Source: Actinophytocola xanthii
GTDB taxonomy: Bacteria > Actinomycetota > Actinomycetes > Mycobacteriales > Pseudonocardiaceae
Direction of reading: 5' to 3'
DNA: 64,000 nucleotides
Assembly (NCBI RefSeq): GCF_001921205.1
Contig: NZ_MSIE01000008.1
Location: 1 to 64,000, forward strand
Part shown: in pieces, positions 56,874 through 64,000 of the stretch
Layout of the letters: every line of letters starts with the position of its first letter
Position numbering within the stretch: the stretch's first letter is position 1
Program-made: the position numbers and the translations under genes
Notes under the pieces: model-generated
Told to the model about the DNA's origin: nothing
What the model saw: the letters and a program-made list of their open reading frames with translations, nothing else
Databases searched by the model: none

Positions 56874-58201
56874 CGGCCGAGGGGGAAGGCCCGGGCCAGG
56901 TCGTCGAGCGGCTCTTCCGGCACAGCGCCGGGCGGCTGACCTCGACCCTGGCCAGGGCGCTCGGTCCGGCCCGCATCGACCTCGTCGAGGAGGCGGTCCA
57001 GGAGGCCCTGCTGCGGGCGCTGCGGCGCTGGCCGTTCACCGGCGTCCCGGACAACCCGCTGGGCTGGCTCTACCAGGTCGCCCGCAACACCGCCCTCGAC
57101 CTGGTGCGCCACGACGAGGTCGTGCGCGCCAAGCTGCCCCTGCTGGTCGAGGACCGGCCGGCCGGCCGGGACGAGCCCGCCGAGCTGGCCGACGACGAGC
57201 TGGCCATGGTGTTCCTCTGCTGCCACCCGGGATTGCCGCTGGCCTCCCAGGTGGCGCTGACCCTGCGGACGGTGGGCGGCCTGGGCGTGGACGAGGTAGC
57301 CGCCGCCCTGCTCACCCGGCCGGCGGCGGTGGCCCAGCGGTTGGTGCGGGCGAAGCGGTGGCTGCGGGACCACGCGGAGGCGATCGAGGTCCCCGGCGTC
57401 GACGAGCTCGGTTCCCGGGTGGACAGCGTGCTGACCGTGCTGTACCTGCTGTTCGACGCGGGGTACGACGCGGCGGTCGGGGAGTCCGCGGTACGCGGCG
57501 AGCTGTGTGCCGAGGCGATCCGGCTGACCCGGCTGCTGTGCCGGGACCCGAGGACCGACCTCCCCAGGGTCCGTGCCCTGCTGGCGCTGATGCTGCTGCA
57601 GGCGAGCCGGCTCGCCGCACGCACCGACGAGGACGGTGACCTGCGCCTGCTCGCCGACCAGGACAGGGGGCGCTGGGATCAGGCGATGATCACCGAGGGC
57701 GTCCGGGTGTTCGCCAGTTCCTGTGTCGGCGAGGAGCGGTCCACCTACCACGTGGAGGCCGCTATCGCGCTGTGCCACGCGATGGCGCCCGACATCGAGG
57801 GCACGGACTGGGCACGGGTCGTCGCGCTCTACGACGACCTGCTCGCGACGCGCTACTCGCCGGTCGCCGCCCTGAACCGGGCCATTGCCTCGGCCATGGC
57901 GCTGGGCCCGGCTGCCACCGCGACCGCCGCCGCCGAGCTCGACCGGCTCCGTGAGGAGCCGGCGCTGCGGGACTACCACCTGCTGCCCGCCGCGCTCGGG
58001 GCGCTCTGGCTGCGCGCCGGCCGTCCCGACCTCGCCGCCCGGTACTACCGCGAGGCCCTCGGCAAGCCCTGTTCCGCACCGGCCAGGAGGTTCCTGCTCG
58101 ACCGGCTCGAGCACTGCGCGGGTCGCTGTCCACATACCACTGTGGACAAACCTGACGTCCCGGCCCGATCGCCGGACGGGGAGGGTCGGACGGCGACGTG
58201 A
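56861..58201 (+). CDS. ECF42-type sigma factor with long C-terminal extension
   Basis: A 446-aa sigma factor. Region 2 includes IDLVEEAVQEALLRALRRWP and NPLGWLYQVARNTALDLVR. Region 4 includes LRTVGGLGVDEVAAALL and RPAAVAQRLVRAKRWLRD. The large C-terminal part (about 190-446, with VLYLLFDAGYDAAVGE and YHVEAAIALCHA) is the TPR-like domain of the ECF42 group, thought to replace an anti-sigma factor. The upstream DGPF gene is the standard partner. It starts with GTG at 56861. Confidence 0.88.
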   Translation: MRALTAEGEGPGQVVERLFRHSAGRLTSTLARALGPARIDLVEEAVQEALLRALRRWPFTGVPDNPLGWLYQVARNTALDLVRHDEVVRAKLPLLVEDRPAGRDEPAELADDELAMVFLCCHPGLPLASQVALTLRTVGGLGVDEVAAALLTRPAAVAQRLVRAKRWLRDHAEAIEVPGVDELGSRVDSVLTVLYLLFDAGYDAAVGESAVRGELCAEAIRLTRLLCRDPRTDLPRVRALLALMLLQASRLAARTDEDGDLRLLADQDRGRWDQAMITEGVRVFASSCVGEERSTYHVEAAIALCHAMAPDIEGTDWARVVALYDDLLATRYSPVAALNRAIASAMALGPAATATAAAELDRLREEPALRDYHLLPAALGALWLRAGRPDLAARYYREALGKPCSAPARRFLLDRLEHCAGRCPHTTVDKPDVPARSPDGEGRTAT

Positions 58202-58334
58202 CGTCGGTCTGCGGCGGGCAGCGAGCTCCACAGGCTGTGCACAGCTTCATCCACAGCCTGGGGACAACTCCGGTGGACAGCTCCGCTGGCGGCCACTCAT
58301 GGCCACCCTGAGGCGATCGATGACGCAGAACGCA

Positions 58335-58370
58335 GCGGCGGGGGCCACCCGGTCCGGTGGCCCCCGCCGC
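58335..58370. terminator. Bidirectional terminator between the sigma gene and pckG
   Basis: A perfect 15-bp stem, GCGGCGGGGGCCACC with GGTGGCCCCCGCCGC, around a 6-base loop, between convergent genes. Confidence 0.9.
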
Positions 58371-58384
58371 TTCGGCCGGCTGGC

Positions 58385-60208
58385 TCAGCCGAGCCGCTGC
58401 TTGAGCACCTCCAGCTCCTCGCGGAGCAGGGTCGGGAGCTTCTCGCCAATCGTGTCGAACCACTCCTCGATCATCGGCACCTCGGCCCGCCACTCCTCGA
58501 CGTCGACCTCGAGCGCGGCCTCGATGTCCTCGCGGGCGGCGTCCAGCTCCGCCAGGTCGAGGTCGTCGGCGGTGGGCACGTAGCCGATCGGGGTCTCCTG
58601 GGCGGCCGCGGTGCCCTCGATCCGCTCGACCGCCCACTTCAGCACGCGGGAGTTCTCCCCGAACCCGGGCCACAGGAAGCGCTTGTCCTCGCCCCTGCGG
58701 AACCAGTTGACGTAGAAGATCTTCGGCAGCTTCGTGGCGTCGGCCCGCTTGCCGGTGTCGATCCAGTGCTGGAAGTAGTCACCAACGTGGTAGCCGATGA
58801 ACGGCAGCATGGCCATCGGGTCCCGGCGCACCACACCGACCTTGCCCTTGGCCGCGGCCGTGGTCTCCGAGGAGAGCGTGGCGCCCATGAACGTGCCGTG
58901 CTGCCAGTCGCGGGACTCGGTGATCAGCGGGATCGTCGTGGCCCGGCGCCCACCGAAGAAGATCGCCGAGATCGGCACGCCCTTCGGGTCGTCCCACTCC
59001 GGGGCGAGGATCGGGCACTGCGCCATCGGCGTGCAGTACCGCGAGTTCGGGTGCGAGGACGGCTCGTCGCTGTCCGGGGTCCAGTCCCGCTTCTTCCACG
59101 AGGTCAGGTGGGCCGGCGGCTCCCCCATGCCCTCCCACCAGATGTCACCGTCGTCGGTCAGGGCGACGTTGGTGAACAGCGAGTTGCCCCGCTCGATCGT
59201 GCGCATCGCGTTCGGGTTGGTGTGGTAGTCGGTTCCCGGCGCCACGCCGAAGAACCCGGCCTCCGGGTTCACCGCGTAGAGCCGGCCGTCCTCACCGAAG
59301 CGCATCCAGGCGATGTCGTCGCCGAGCGTCTCGACCTTCCAGCCGGGGATGGTCGGCTCGAGCATCGCGAGGTTGGTCTTGCCGCAGGCGCTCGGGAAGG
59401 CGGCGGCGACGTAGTACACCTTCTGCTCGGGCGAGATCAGCTTGAGGATCAGCATGTGCTCGGCCAGCCAGCCCTCGTCGCGGCCGATGGTCGAGGCGAT
59501 GCGCAGCGAGTAGCACTTCTTGCCGAGCAGGGCGTTGCCGCCGTAGCCGGAACCGTAGCTCCAGATCTCCCGCGTCTCCGGGAAGTGCGAGATGTACTTG
59601 GTGTCGCTGCACGGCCACGGAACGTCCTGCTCACCCGGCTCCAGCGGCGCCCCGACCGAGTGCAGGGCCGGCACGAAGTCGCGCTCGTTGCCCTCCGCGT
59701 CGAAGAACTTCTCCAGCACGCCGGTGCCCATCCGCGTCATGATCTTCATCGAGGTCACGACGTAGGCGGAGTCGGTGATCTCGACGCCCAGCATCGGCTT
59801 CTCCGCCGACAGCGGCCCCATGCAGAACGGGATCACGTACATCGTGCGACCACGCATGCAGCCCCGGTAGAGCTCGGTCATGGTCGCCTTCATCTCCGCC
59901 GGGTCCACCCAGTTGTTCGTCGGACCGGCGTCGGCGGCGTCGACCGAGCAGATGAAGGTCCGCTCCTCGACCCTGGCCACGTCGTCCGGGTCCGAGGCGG
60001 CCCAGAACGAGTTCGGCTTCTTCGCCAGGCGCGTGAGGGTGCCGGTCTCGACGAGCCGGTCGGTCAGGCGGGTCCATTCCTCGTCGGAGCCGTCGACCCA
60101 GACCACCTCGTCCGGCGTGGTCAGCTCAGCCACCTCACGAACCCAAGACAGAAGCTGCTGGTGCGTCGTCGGTGCGTTGTCCACACCCGGGATTGCCACT
60201 GCCGTCAT
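58385..60208 (-). CDS. pckG: Phosphoenolpyruvate carboxykinase (GTP)
   Basis: A 607-aa GTP-type PEPCK linking oxaloacetate and PEP in gluconeogenesis or anaplerosis. The kinase loop is [15 protein letters not shown] with the active-site Cys. Other features are [32 protein letters not shown] and [14 protein letters not shown]. Actinobacteria use this GTP form. The ATG at 60208 is preceded by AGGAGACGAAG. A structured leader lies about 90 bases upstream. Confidence 0.96.
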   Translation of the reverse strand: MTAVAIPGVDNAPTTHQQLLSWVREVAELTTPDEVVWVDGSDEEWTRLTDRLVETGTLTRLAKKPNSFWAASDPDDVARVEERTFICSVDAADAGPTNNWVDPAEMKATMTELYRGCMRGRTMYVIPFCMGPLSAEKPMLGVEITDSAYVVTSMKIMTRMGTGVLEKFFDAEGNERDFVPALHSVGAPLEPGEQDVPWPCSDTKYISHFPETREIWSYGSGYGGNALLGKKCYSLRIASTIGRDEGWLAEHMLILKLISPEQKVYYVAAAFPSACGKTNLAMLEPTIPGWKVETLGDDIAWMRFGEDGRLYAVNPEAGFFGVAPGTDYHTNPNAMRTIERGNSLFTNVALTDDGDIWWEGMGEPPAHLTSWKKRDWTPDSDEPSSHPNSRYCTPMAQCPILAPEWDDPKGVPISAIFFGGRRATTIPLITESRDWQHGTFMGATLSSETTAAAKGKVGVVRRDPMAMLPFIGYHVGDYFQHWIDTGKRADATKLPKIFYVNWFRRGEDKRFLWPGFGENSRVLKWAVERIEGTAAAQETPIGYVPTADDLDLAELDAAREDIEAALEVDVEEWRAEVPMIEEWFDTIGEKLPTLLREELEVLKQRLG

Positions 60209-60298
60209 CTCGCTTCGTCTCCTGACTGACGCCGAAAGCCAAACAGGACCCCGTTGTCCCATGCGCTGTCGCGCCGGACGTCGGCGTCCTGCATGAAA

Positions 60299-60336
60299 CG
60301 GCAAAGCCCCCGCCCGAGGCTCGGACGGGTTTGCCG
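60299..60336 (-). promoter_or_regulatory. Long hairpin in the pckG leader
   Basis: CGGCAAA (60299-60305) pairs with TTTGCCG (60330-60336), with further inner pairing CCCG...CGGG. It lies about 90 bases upstream of the pckG ATG in the likely 5' leader and may be an attenuator or a remnant terminator. Confidence 0.5.
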
Positions 60337-60521
60337 CATTGGGGATGTAGTGAGGTTAACCAGATGTTCGGCGTCTAACCGGTTTCAAGCCTGTCTGGTG
60401 GCTCACAAGACCGATTCGGGAATCGATTCAGCACTCAGATGTACGAGTCGATGCGCTCTGGCCTGCGTGTTCTTCGGCACTCGACAGCGCCCTGAACAAG
60501 ATTTACGGTGGCTGGAAAACG

Positions 60522-60554
60522 ACGATCCCGGCACCCGAAGGCTGCCGGGATCGT
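60522..60554. terminator. Terminator hairpin downstream of the acidic repeat gene
   Basis: A perfect 12-bp stem, ACGATCCCGGCA with TGCCGGGATCGT, around a 9-base loop, 37 bases downstream of the stop of the gene at 60592 on the minus strand. Confidence 0.75.
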
Positions 60555-60591
60555 TCTGACGGGTGTTTTCACCCAGGCATAAGCGATCTGA

Positions 60592-61410
60592 TCAGCGCTC
60601 TGCCCACACGGCGTCCGAGCCGCTGGAAGCCTCGGGGGCGTAGGTGCCGTCGGTGCCGAGGGTGCCTTCCTCGGTGACGGTCCACTCGTCCTCACCGGTG
60701 TGCTCGGCAACCGTCACGGTGCCGTCCTGCTCCATCTTGACGGCGACATCGGCCTCGCCGTCGCCGTCGACGTCGGTGAAGGCGTAGGTGGTGCCGTCCG
60801 AGTCGGTGACGACCGCGGTGTCGTTCTGGCCGTCGCCGTCGGTGTCGTAGGTGGCCGGCCCGGCGTTGATGTCCTCGCCGGGGACGTCGACCGAGATGCT
60901 CTCGCCGCTGGTGTCGGTGCCGCTGGTGTCCGTGCCCGTGGTGTCCGTGCCCGTCGTGTCCGTGCCCGTGGTGTCGACACCGGCGTCGGTGCCCGTGTCA
61001 GTTCCGGTGTCAGTGCCGGTGTCCGTGTCCGAGCCGGTGTCGGTTCCCGTGTCGCCACCACCGGTCGCGTCGTCCGCACCGTCGCCGCTCGGGGTGGGCA
61101 GGGTCTCGACGCTCTCGTCCCGCCACTCACCGGTGGACTCGTCGTACTCGGCCCCCGCCACGACGTTGCCCTCGCTGTCGTACTGCACCGCGACGTCGGC
61201 CGTGCCGTCGCTGTCGGTGTCCGCGAACGCCACGAAGCTGCCGTCCTCGGTCTGGACCACGGCGGTGTCGTTCTGGCCGTCGCCGTCCATGTCGTAGTTC
61301 TCCTCGACCGAGTACTCCTCACCATCGACCTCGACAGTGAGCGCGTCCTGCCCCGCGTCGGTCTCGGTCGCGGTGGTGTCCTCGGTGGTCGTGTCGTCGT
61401 CCACGTACAC
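60592..61410 (-). CDS. Acidic repeat protein with EF-hand-like Asp repeats (DUF6802-like)
   Basis: A 272-aa very acidic protein. Two copies of DMDGDGQNDTAVV-type segments, at about 40-90 and 190-240, contain D-x-D-G-D-G loops that resemble calcium-binding repeats. They are separated by a low-complexity Gly/Thr/Asp region with TGTDTTGTDTTGTDTSGTDT. No signal peptide is seen. The closest remembered family is DUF6802 of Pseudonocardiales. It starts with GTG at 61410. Confidence 0.65.
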   Translation of the reverse strand: MYVDDDTTTEDTTATETDAGQDALTVEVDGEEYSVEENYDMDGDGQNDTAVVQTEDGSFVAFADTDSDGTADVAVQYDSEGNVVAGAEYDESTGEWRDESVETLPTPSGDGADDATGGGDTGTDTGSDTDTGTDTGTDTGTDAGVDTTGTDTTGTDTTGTDTSGTDTSGESISVDVPGEDINAGPATYDTDGDGQNDTAVVTDSDGTTYAFTDVDGDGEADVAVKMEQDGTVTVAEHTGEDEWTVTEEGTLGTDGTYAPEASSGSDAVWAER

Positions 61411-61489
61411 GGGTCGCCCCCTCTTTCGCGGTCTCTGGTGCGTTGTGCGCGGGTATGACTGTCGACGGGCTCCGCCGGTTCCGCGTTTC

Positions 61490-63325
61490 TCAGGCGCGGT
61501 CGCGAACCGACCGGATGCTGGCCAGCAGCTTCTCCGCCCGCTCGCGGCCCGAGCTCACCTCTGCCAGGCGCTTGTCTACCACGGCCAGCCGCTTGGAGCG
61601 CTCGGCCGTGTCAAGCCGTAACGCCTTGTCGACCTCGCGTAGCTCTTCCTCGATGCCGGTGATCCGCTTGCCGAGGGCCTCGTCGAGCGCGAGGGCGAGC
61701 TGGGACTCGGCCTCGATCAGCTGCTCGGCCACCAGCTGGTCGAGGGTGGAGCGGGCGTCGGCGATCGACTCGGACAGCCACTGCTTCATGTGCTGCTTGT
61801 CCGCGGTGTGGCGGCGCGTCTTGGCCAGCCACCACCCCGCGCCGAGCCCGATCATGATCGTCGGGACCAGCAGGATGGGGGCGGCGACGGCGCCGGCGAG
61901 CGGCAGCAGCGCCATCTTGCCCGCGCTGAACCCACCGGTGACCCCCATGAACACCAGCAGCTTGTCCTCGGCCGTGGGTGGGCGCTTGTCCGCCGGCCGC
62001 ACGATGATCGGCGACCCGCCGGCCCTGGCGAACTGGCCGCGGATGACCTCCAGCTCGTCCGGCCGGAACAGCTCACCGAGCACGGTCTCGGTGACCTGGT
62101 TGAGTCGGTAGGACACCGACATGCTGATCCGGCCGGAGACCATCTGCAGCGCCGCGTCCACCTGGGCGGGGAGCTCGCGCAGCCGGTCCTTGTCGGCTGC
62201 GTCGATGGCCTGCCGGAACCAGGACTGGACGTCGCGCATCTGGCGGGCGACCTCGTGGTTGTTCTCCACCCGGGTGCGCTGGATCTCGCTGCGCATCCGC
62301 ACCTGCCAGCCCTTGGTGGACGAGCGGCGCTCGGTGGTCAGCTCGTCCTTGCGCGCCCGCAGTGACTCGGCCTCCTCCTCGCCTGTCGACAGGGCGCGGC
62401 GCTCGTTGTCCAGCTTGACCCCGAGCGTGCCGAGGGCGCTGGACAGCGCACGCAGGGTGTTGGCCTCACCCAGCATCACCGACCGGCCGACCAGCAGGTC
62501 GGTCAGCGCGGTGCGCAGCTCCACGACGCCCGAGCGCTCCTCCAGCATGGCCGCGGCCTCCGCGCTCGGTGCCTTGCCGGCCATCTCGTACATGCGCGCG
62601 GAGACCGGGTAGAACCGCGCGCCGGCGAAGCGGGGCGCGTACTCGGCGAGCAGCGCCTGGTCGGACTCCAGCACCTGACGCCAACCGCGGTAGGCATCCA
62701 CTTTGGACAGAGCGAACACCACGGTCTCCACACGCTCGCCGATGTTGGCGAGAAAGTTGAGCTCTCCCAACGTGAACGGTGCCGAGGCGTCCACCACGAA
62801 CAGGAGCGCGGTCGCCGAGGAGGCAGCCTCGGCGGCGAGCTCGCCGTGCACCGAGTCCAGCCCGCCCACCCCTGGGGTGTCCACAAGGGTCATCTTGTCC
62901 AGCAGCTCGAGCGGACCGTCGACCTCGACGTACCGCGGCGGGAGCTCGCCGGCGGGCAGCTGGTGCGACGCGGAGACCCAGTGGTTCAGCTCGGCGAGCT
63001 CCACCGGCACCGGCGCGAGCTGGCCGGGGTAGCAGGCGCGGGCCTGCCAGCTCTCCGCGTGCCCGAACACCAGGTAGGTCGCCGTCGCCACGTCGGCGTC
63101 GACCGGGGACAGCGACGGCTGCCCGAGCAGCGCGTTGACCAGCGAGCTCTTGCCCCGGTTGGTCTCGCCGACGACCACCGCCGACGGCTTCCCCCTGCGC
63201 TTGGCCCGGATCTCCTCGACCCACCGCGCCGCGTCGGGGTCGCTCTCGCGCAGCAGCGTGAGCAGCTTCTCCCGGGCCTGGGCGACCTGCTTGGGCAGGG
63301 ACATGGGCTGAGCCGGGGCGCTCAT
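61490..63325 (-). CDS. Bacterial dynamin-like GTPase
   Basis: A 611-aa dynamin-family protein. G1 is GETNRGKSS (about 53-61), G3 is LVDTPGVGG and G4 is LSKVD. The stalk helices run over about 290-440. A hydrophobic paddle (MALLPLAGAVAAPILLVPT, then IMIGLGAGWWLA) at about 470-500 inserts in the membrane. C-terminal helices close the stalk. Such proteins remodel membranes, for example in division or envelope stress. Its start overlaps the GrpE-like gene by four bases. Confidence 0.87.
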   Translation of the reverse strand: MSAPAQPMSLPKQVAQAREKLLTLLRESDPDAARWVEEIRAKRRGKPSAVVVGETNRGKSSLVNALLGQPSLSPVDADVATATYLVFGHAESWQARACYPGQLAPVPVELAELNHWVSASHQLPAGELPPRYVEVDGPLELLDKMTLVDTPGVGGLDSVHGELAAEAASSATALLFVVDASAPFTLGELNFLANIGERVETVVFALSKVDAYRGWRQVLESDQALLAEYAPRFAGARFYPVSARMYEMAGKAPSAEAAAMLEERSGVVELRTALTDLLVGRSVMLGEANTLRALSSALGTLGVKLDNERRALSTGEEEAESLRARKDELTTERRSSTKGWQVRMRSEIQRTRVENNHEVARQMRDVQSWFRQAIDAADKDRLRELPAQVDAALQMVSGRISMSVSYRLNQVTETVLGELFRPDELEVIRGQFARAGGSPIIVRPADKRPPTAEDKLLVFMGVTGGFSAGKMALLPLAGAVAAPILLVPTIMIGLGAGWWLAKTRRHTADKQHMKQWLSESIADARSTLDQLVAEQLIEAESQLALALDEALGKRITGIEEELREVDKALRLDTAERSKRLAVVDKRLAEVSSGRERAEKLLASIRSVRDRA

Positions 63326-63831
63326 CGCCCTGCCTTGCTGTAGACAGTGACGACGGGTGCGCGGAGCAGCTCGCCCCGGTCGGAGAAGCCGACCACCTCG
63401 GTCTCCGCGACGAGGCCGTCCAGCGAGTCGTCGGCGGTGGCGACGGTACCGCCCGCCTCGTGGTGGGCCGGGTCGAACCGGACGCCGTCCGGCCGCACCG
63501 CGGACACCCCGACCCCGGCCAGGCCCTCCTCGATCCGCTCGGCGACGCCGGCACTGCGGGCGCGGTCGAGCGCGTAGAGGCACAGCTGCACCAGCGAGCG
63601 GCGCTCGGCGAGTGCCGCCTCGAGCGCTCCGTCCACCGCGGGCCCTGCCTCCGGTGGCCCCTCGGCGGGCGCCTCTCCGGCGTCGGTCGGCCGGGGGCTC
63701 GGTGGGGTCGGAGGGCTCGGCGGGTCGCCGGCGCCACGGGCCGCGTCCGCGATCACCGAGGCCTTCACCTCGATCGTCGACTCCGACCCGTCCTCGGTCT
63801 CGTCCTTGCCGCGCCTGAACCAGGAAGCCAT
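63322..63831 (-). CDS. GrpE-like protein partner of the dynamin
   Basis: A 169-aa protein starting MASWFRRGKDETEDG, with a Pro/Ala-rich disordered stretch (about 35-70), a helix ALERRSLVQLCLYALDRARS-like segment (about 75-95) and a GrpE-type beta domain (VRFDPAHHEAGGTVAT with VVGFSDRGELLRAPVVTVY). Streptomyces and relatives encode similar GrpE-like proteins next to Hsp70-like and dynamin genes. It overlaps the dynamin by ATGA and lies seven bases after the next upstream gene. Confidence 0.65.
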   Translation of the reverse strand: MASWFRRGKDETEDGSESTIEVKASVIADAARGAGDPPSPPTPPSPRPTDAGEAPAEGPPEAGPAVDGALEAALAERRSLVQLCLYALDRARSAGVAERIEEGLAGVGVSAVRPDGVRFDPAHHEAGGTVATADDSLDGLVAETEVVGFSDRGELLRAPVVTVYSKAGR

Positions 63832-63838
63832 GTCCTAC

Positions 63839-64000
63839 TCACCCCGCCTGCTCGCGAAGTTGTTGCCAGATGAGGAAATATGCGCGGTGCACCACATGCG
63901 CGACGCGGCTCTGCGCCGGCGTCGCACCGAAGGAGGCGAAGGAGCGCCACCAGCCGGCCCGTTCCAGCGCGTAGGCCGAGAGCTCCTTGACCGGACGGCC
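63839..64000 (-). CDS. 3' end of an unknown gene upstream of the GrpE-like gene (partial)
   Basis: The last 53 residues of a gene entering from the right edge: VKELSAYALERAGWWRSFAS, then VAHVVHRAYFLIWQQLREQ, stop TGA at 63839-63841. The residue pattern and the seven-base spacing show it belongs to the dynamin operon. Hsp70-like identity is suggested only by the usual gene order. Confidence 0.6.
   Translation of the reverse strand, partial: GRPVKELSAYALERAGWWRSFASFGATPAQSRVAHVVHRAYFLIWQQLREQAG

Larger units (their letters stand above)
60209..60591. other. Intergenic region upstream of pckG
   Basis: About 380 bases of lower GC without a supported gene. It contains the pckG promoter, an inverted repeat at 60299-60336 and the terminator hairpin at 60522-60554. 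The longest frame (60254-60559) looks non-coding. Confidence 0.6.

Overview
This 64 kb window is high-GC actinobacterial chromosome, most like a member of the Pseudonocardiales. The evidence is GTG starts and many 1-17 bp gene overlaps, a dnaK-grpE-dnaJ-hspR operon behind HAIR operators, an arsenate reductase that looks mycothiol-type, GTP-dependent PEP carboxykinase, and a block syntenic with Mycobacterium tuberculosis htdX-fabG4-fadA2. The placement rests on gene content; no rRNA is present.

Layout. 0.6-8.8 kb: flavohaemoprotein-like reductase, the DnaK heat-shock operon, a DUF4097 lipoprotein, an MFS exporter and dcd. 8.9-12 kb: a tRNA-Gly(CCC) whose last 44 bases recur 3 kb downstream. 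The DNA between the copies carries a coupled 36-aa ORF plus acetyltransferase, a cluster of TGTCAC hexamers, and a divergent MerR/MFS pair, and looks like an integrase-less island. 12-14.8 kb: a four-gene type VII-secretion-like cassette with a possible pore-forming effector. 15-18.3 kb: an ECF sigma factor with its CU044_5270-type partner, then arsM and arsR-arsC without a pump. 18.3-25.2 kb: a UvrA-like ABC protein with VOC and AraC genes, GrpB, a BNR-repeat hydrolase, DUF4304 and a LuxR regulator. 25.3-38.4 kb: FadE5-like acyl-CoA dehydrogenase, GlsB, a VanW-domain protein with an orphan GroES, a large repeat-rich membrane protein, a polar amino-acid ABC transporter, an MFS gene with an in-frame TGA at its 5' end, and an M20 peptidase.

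38.9-47.4 kb is a lipid and branched-chain acid block: branched-chain 2-oxoacid dehydrogenase E1a-E1b-E2, an SCP2-like protein, TetR, MaoC (htdX-like), FabG4 and FadA2. Five similar palindromes (CTAC-N6-GTAG type) lie before fadE5, tetR and fabG4/fadA2 and suggest one TetR regulon. 47.5-58.2 kb: an AAA ATPase, a 48-aa small protein, an intergenic region with two tandem arrays, a GH38 alpha-mannosidase bracketed by a 51-bp interspersed repeat in inverted orientation, a PpiC-like protein, a MarR-GNAT fusion, an AhpD-like protein and a DGPF/ECF42 sigma pair. 58.4-64 kb: pckG, an acidic repeat protein, and a bacterial dynamin with a GrpE-like partner; the last gene runs off the right edge.

The best candidates for something undescribed are the tRNA-Gly element, the type VII effector cassette, the shared TetR operator set and the repeat-bracketed mannosidase locus. 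All family assignments come from reading motifs; no database search was run.
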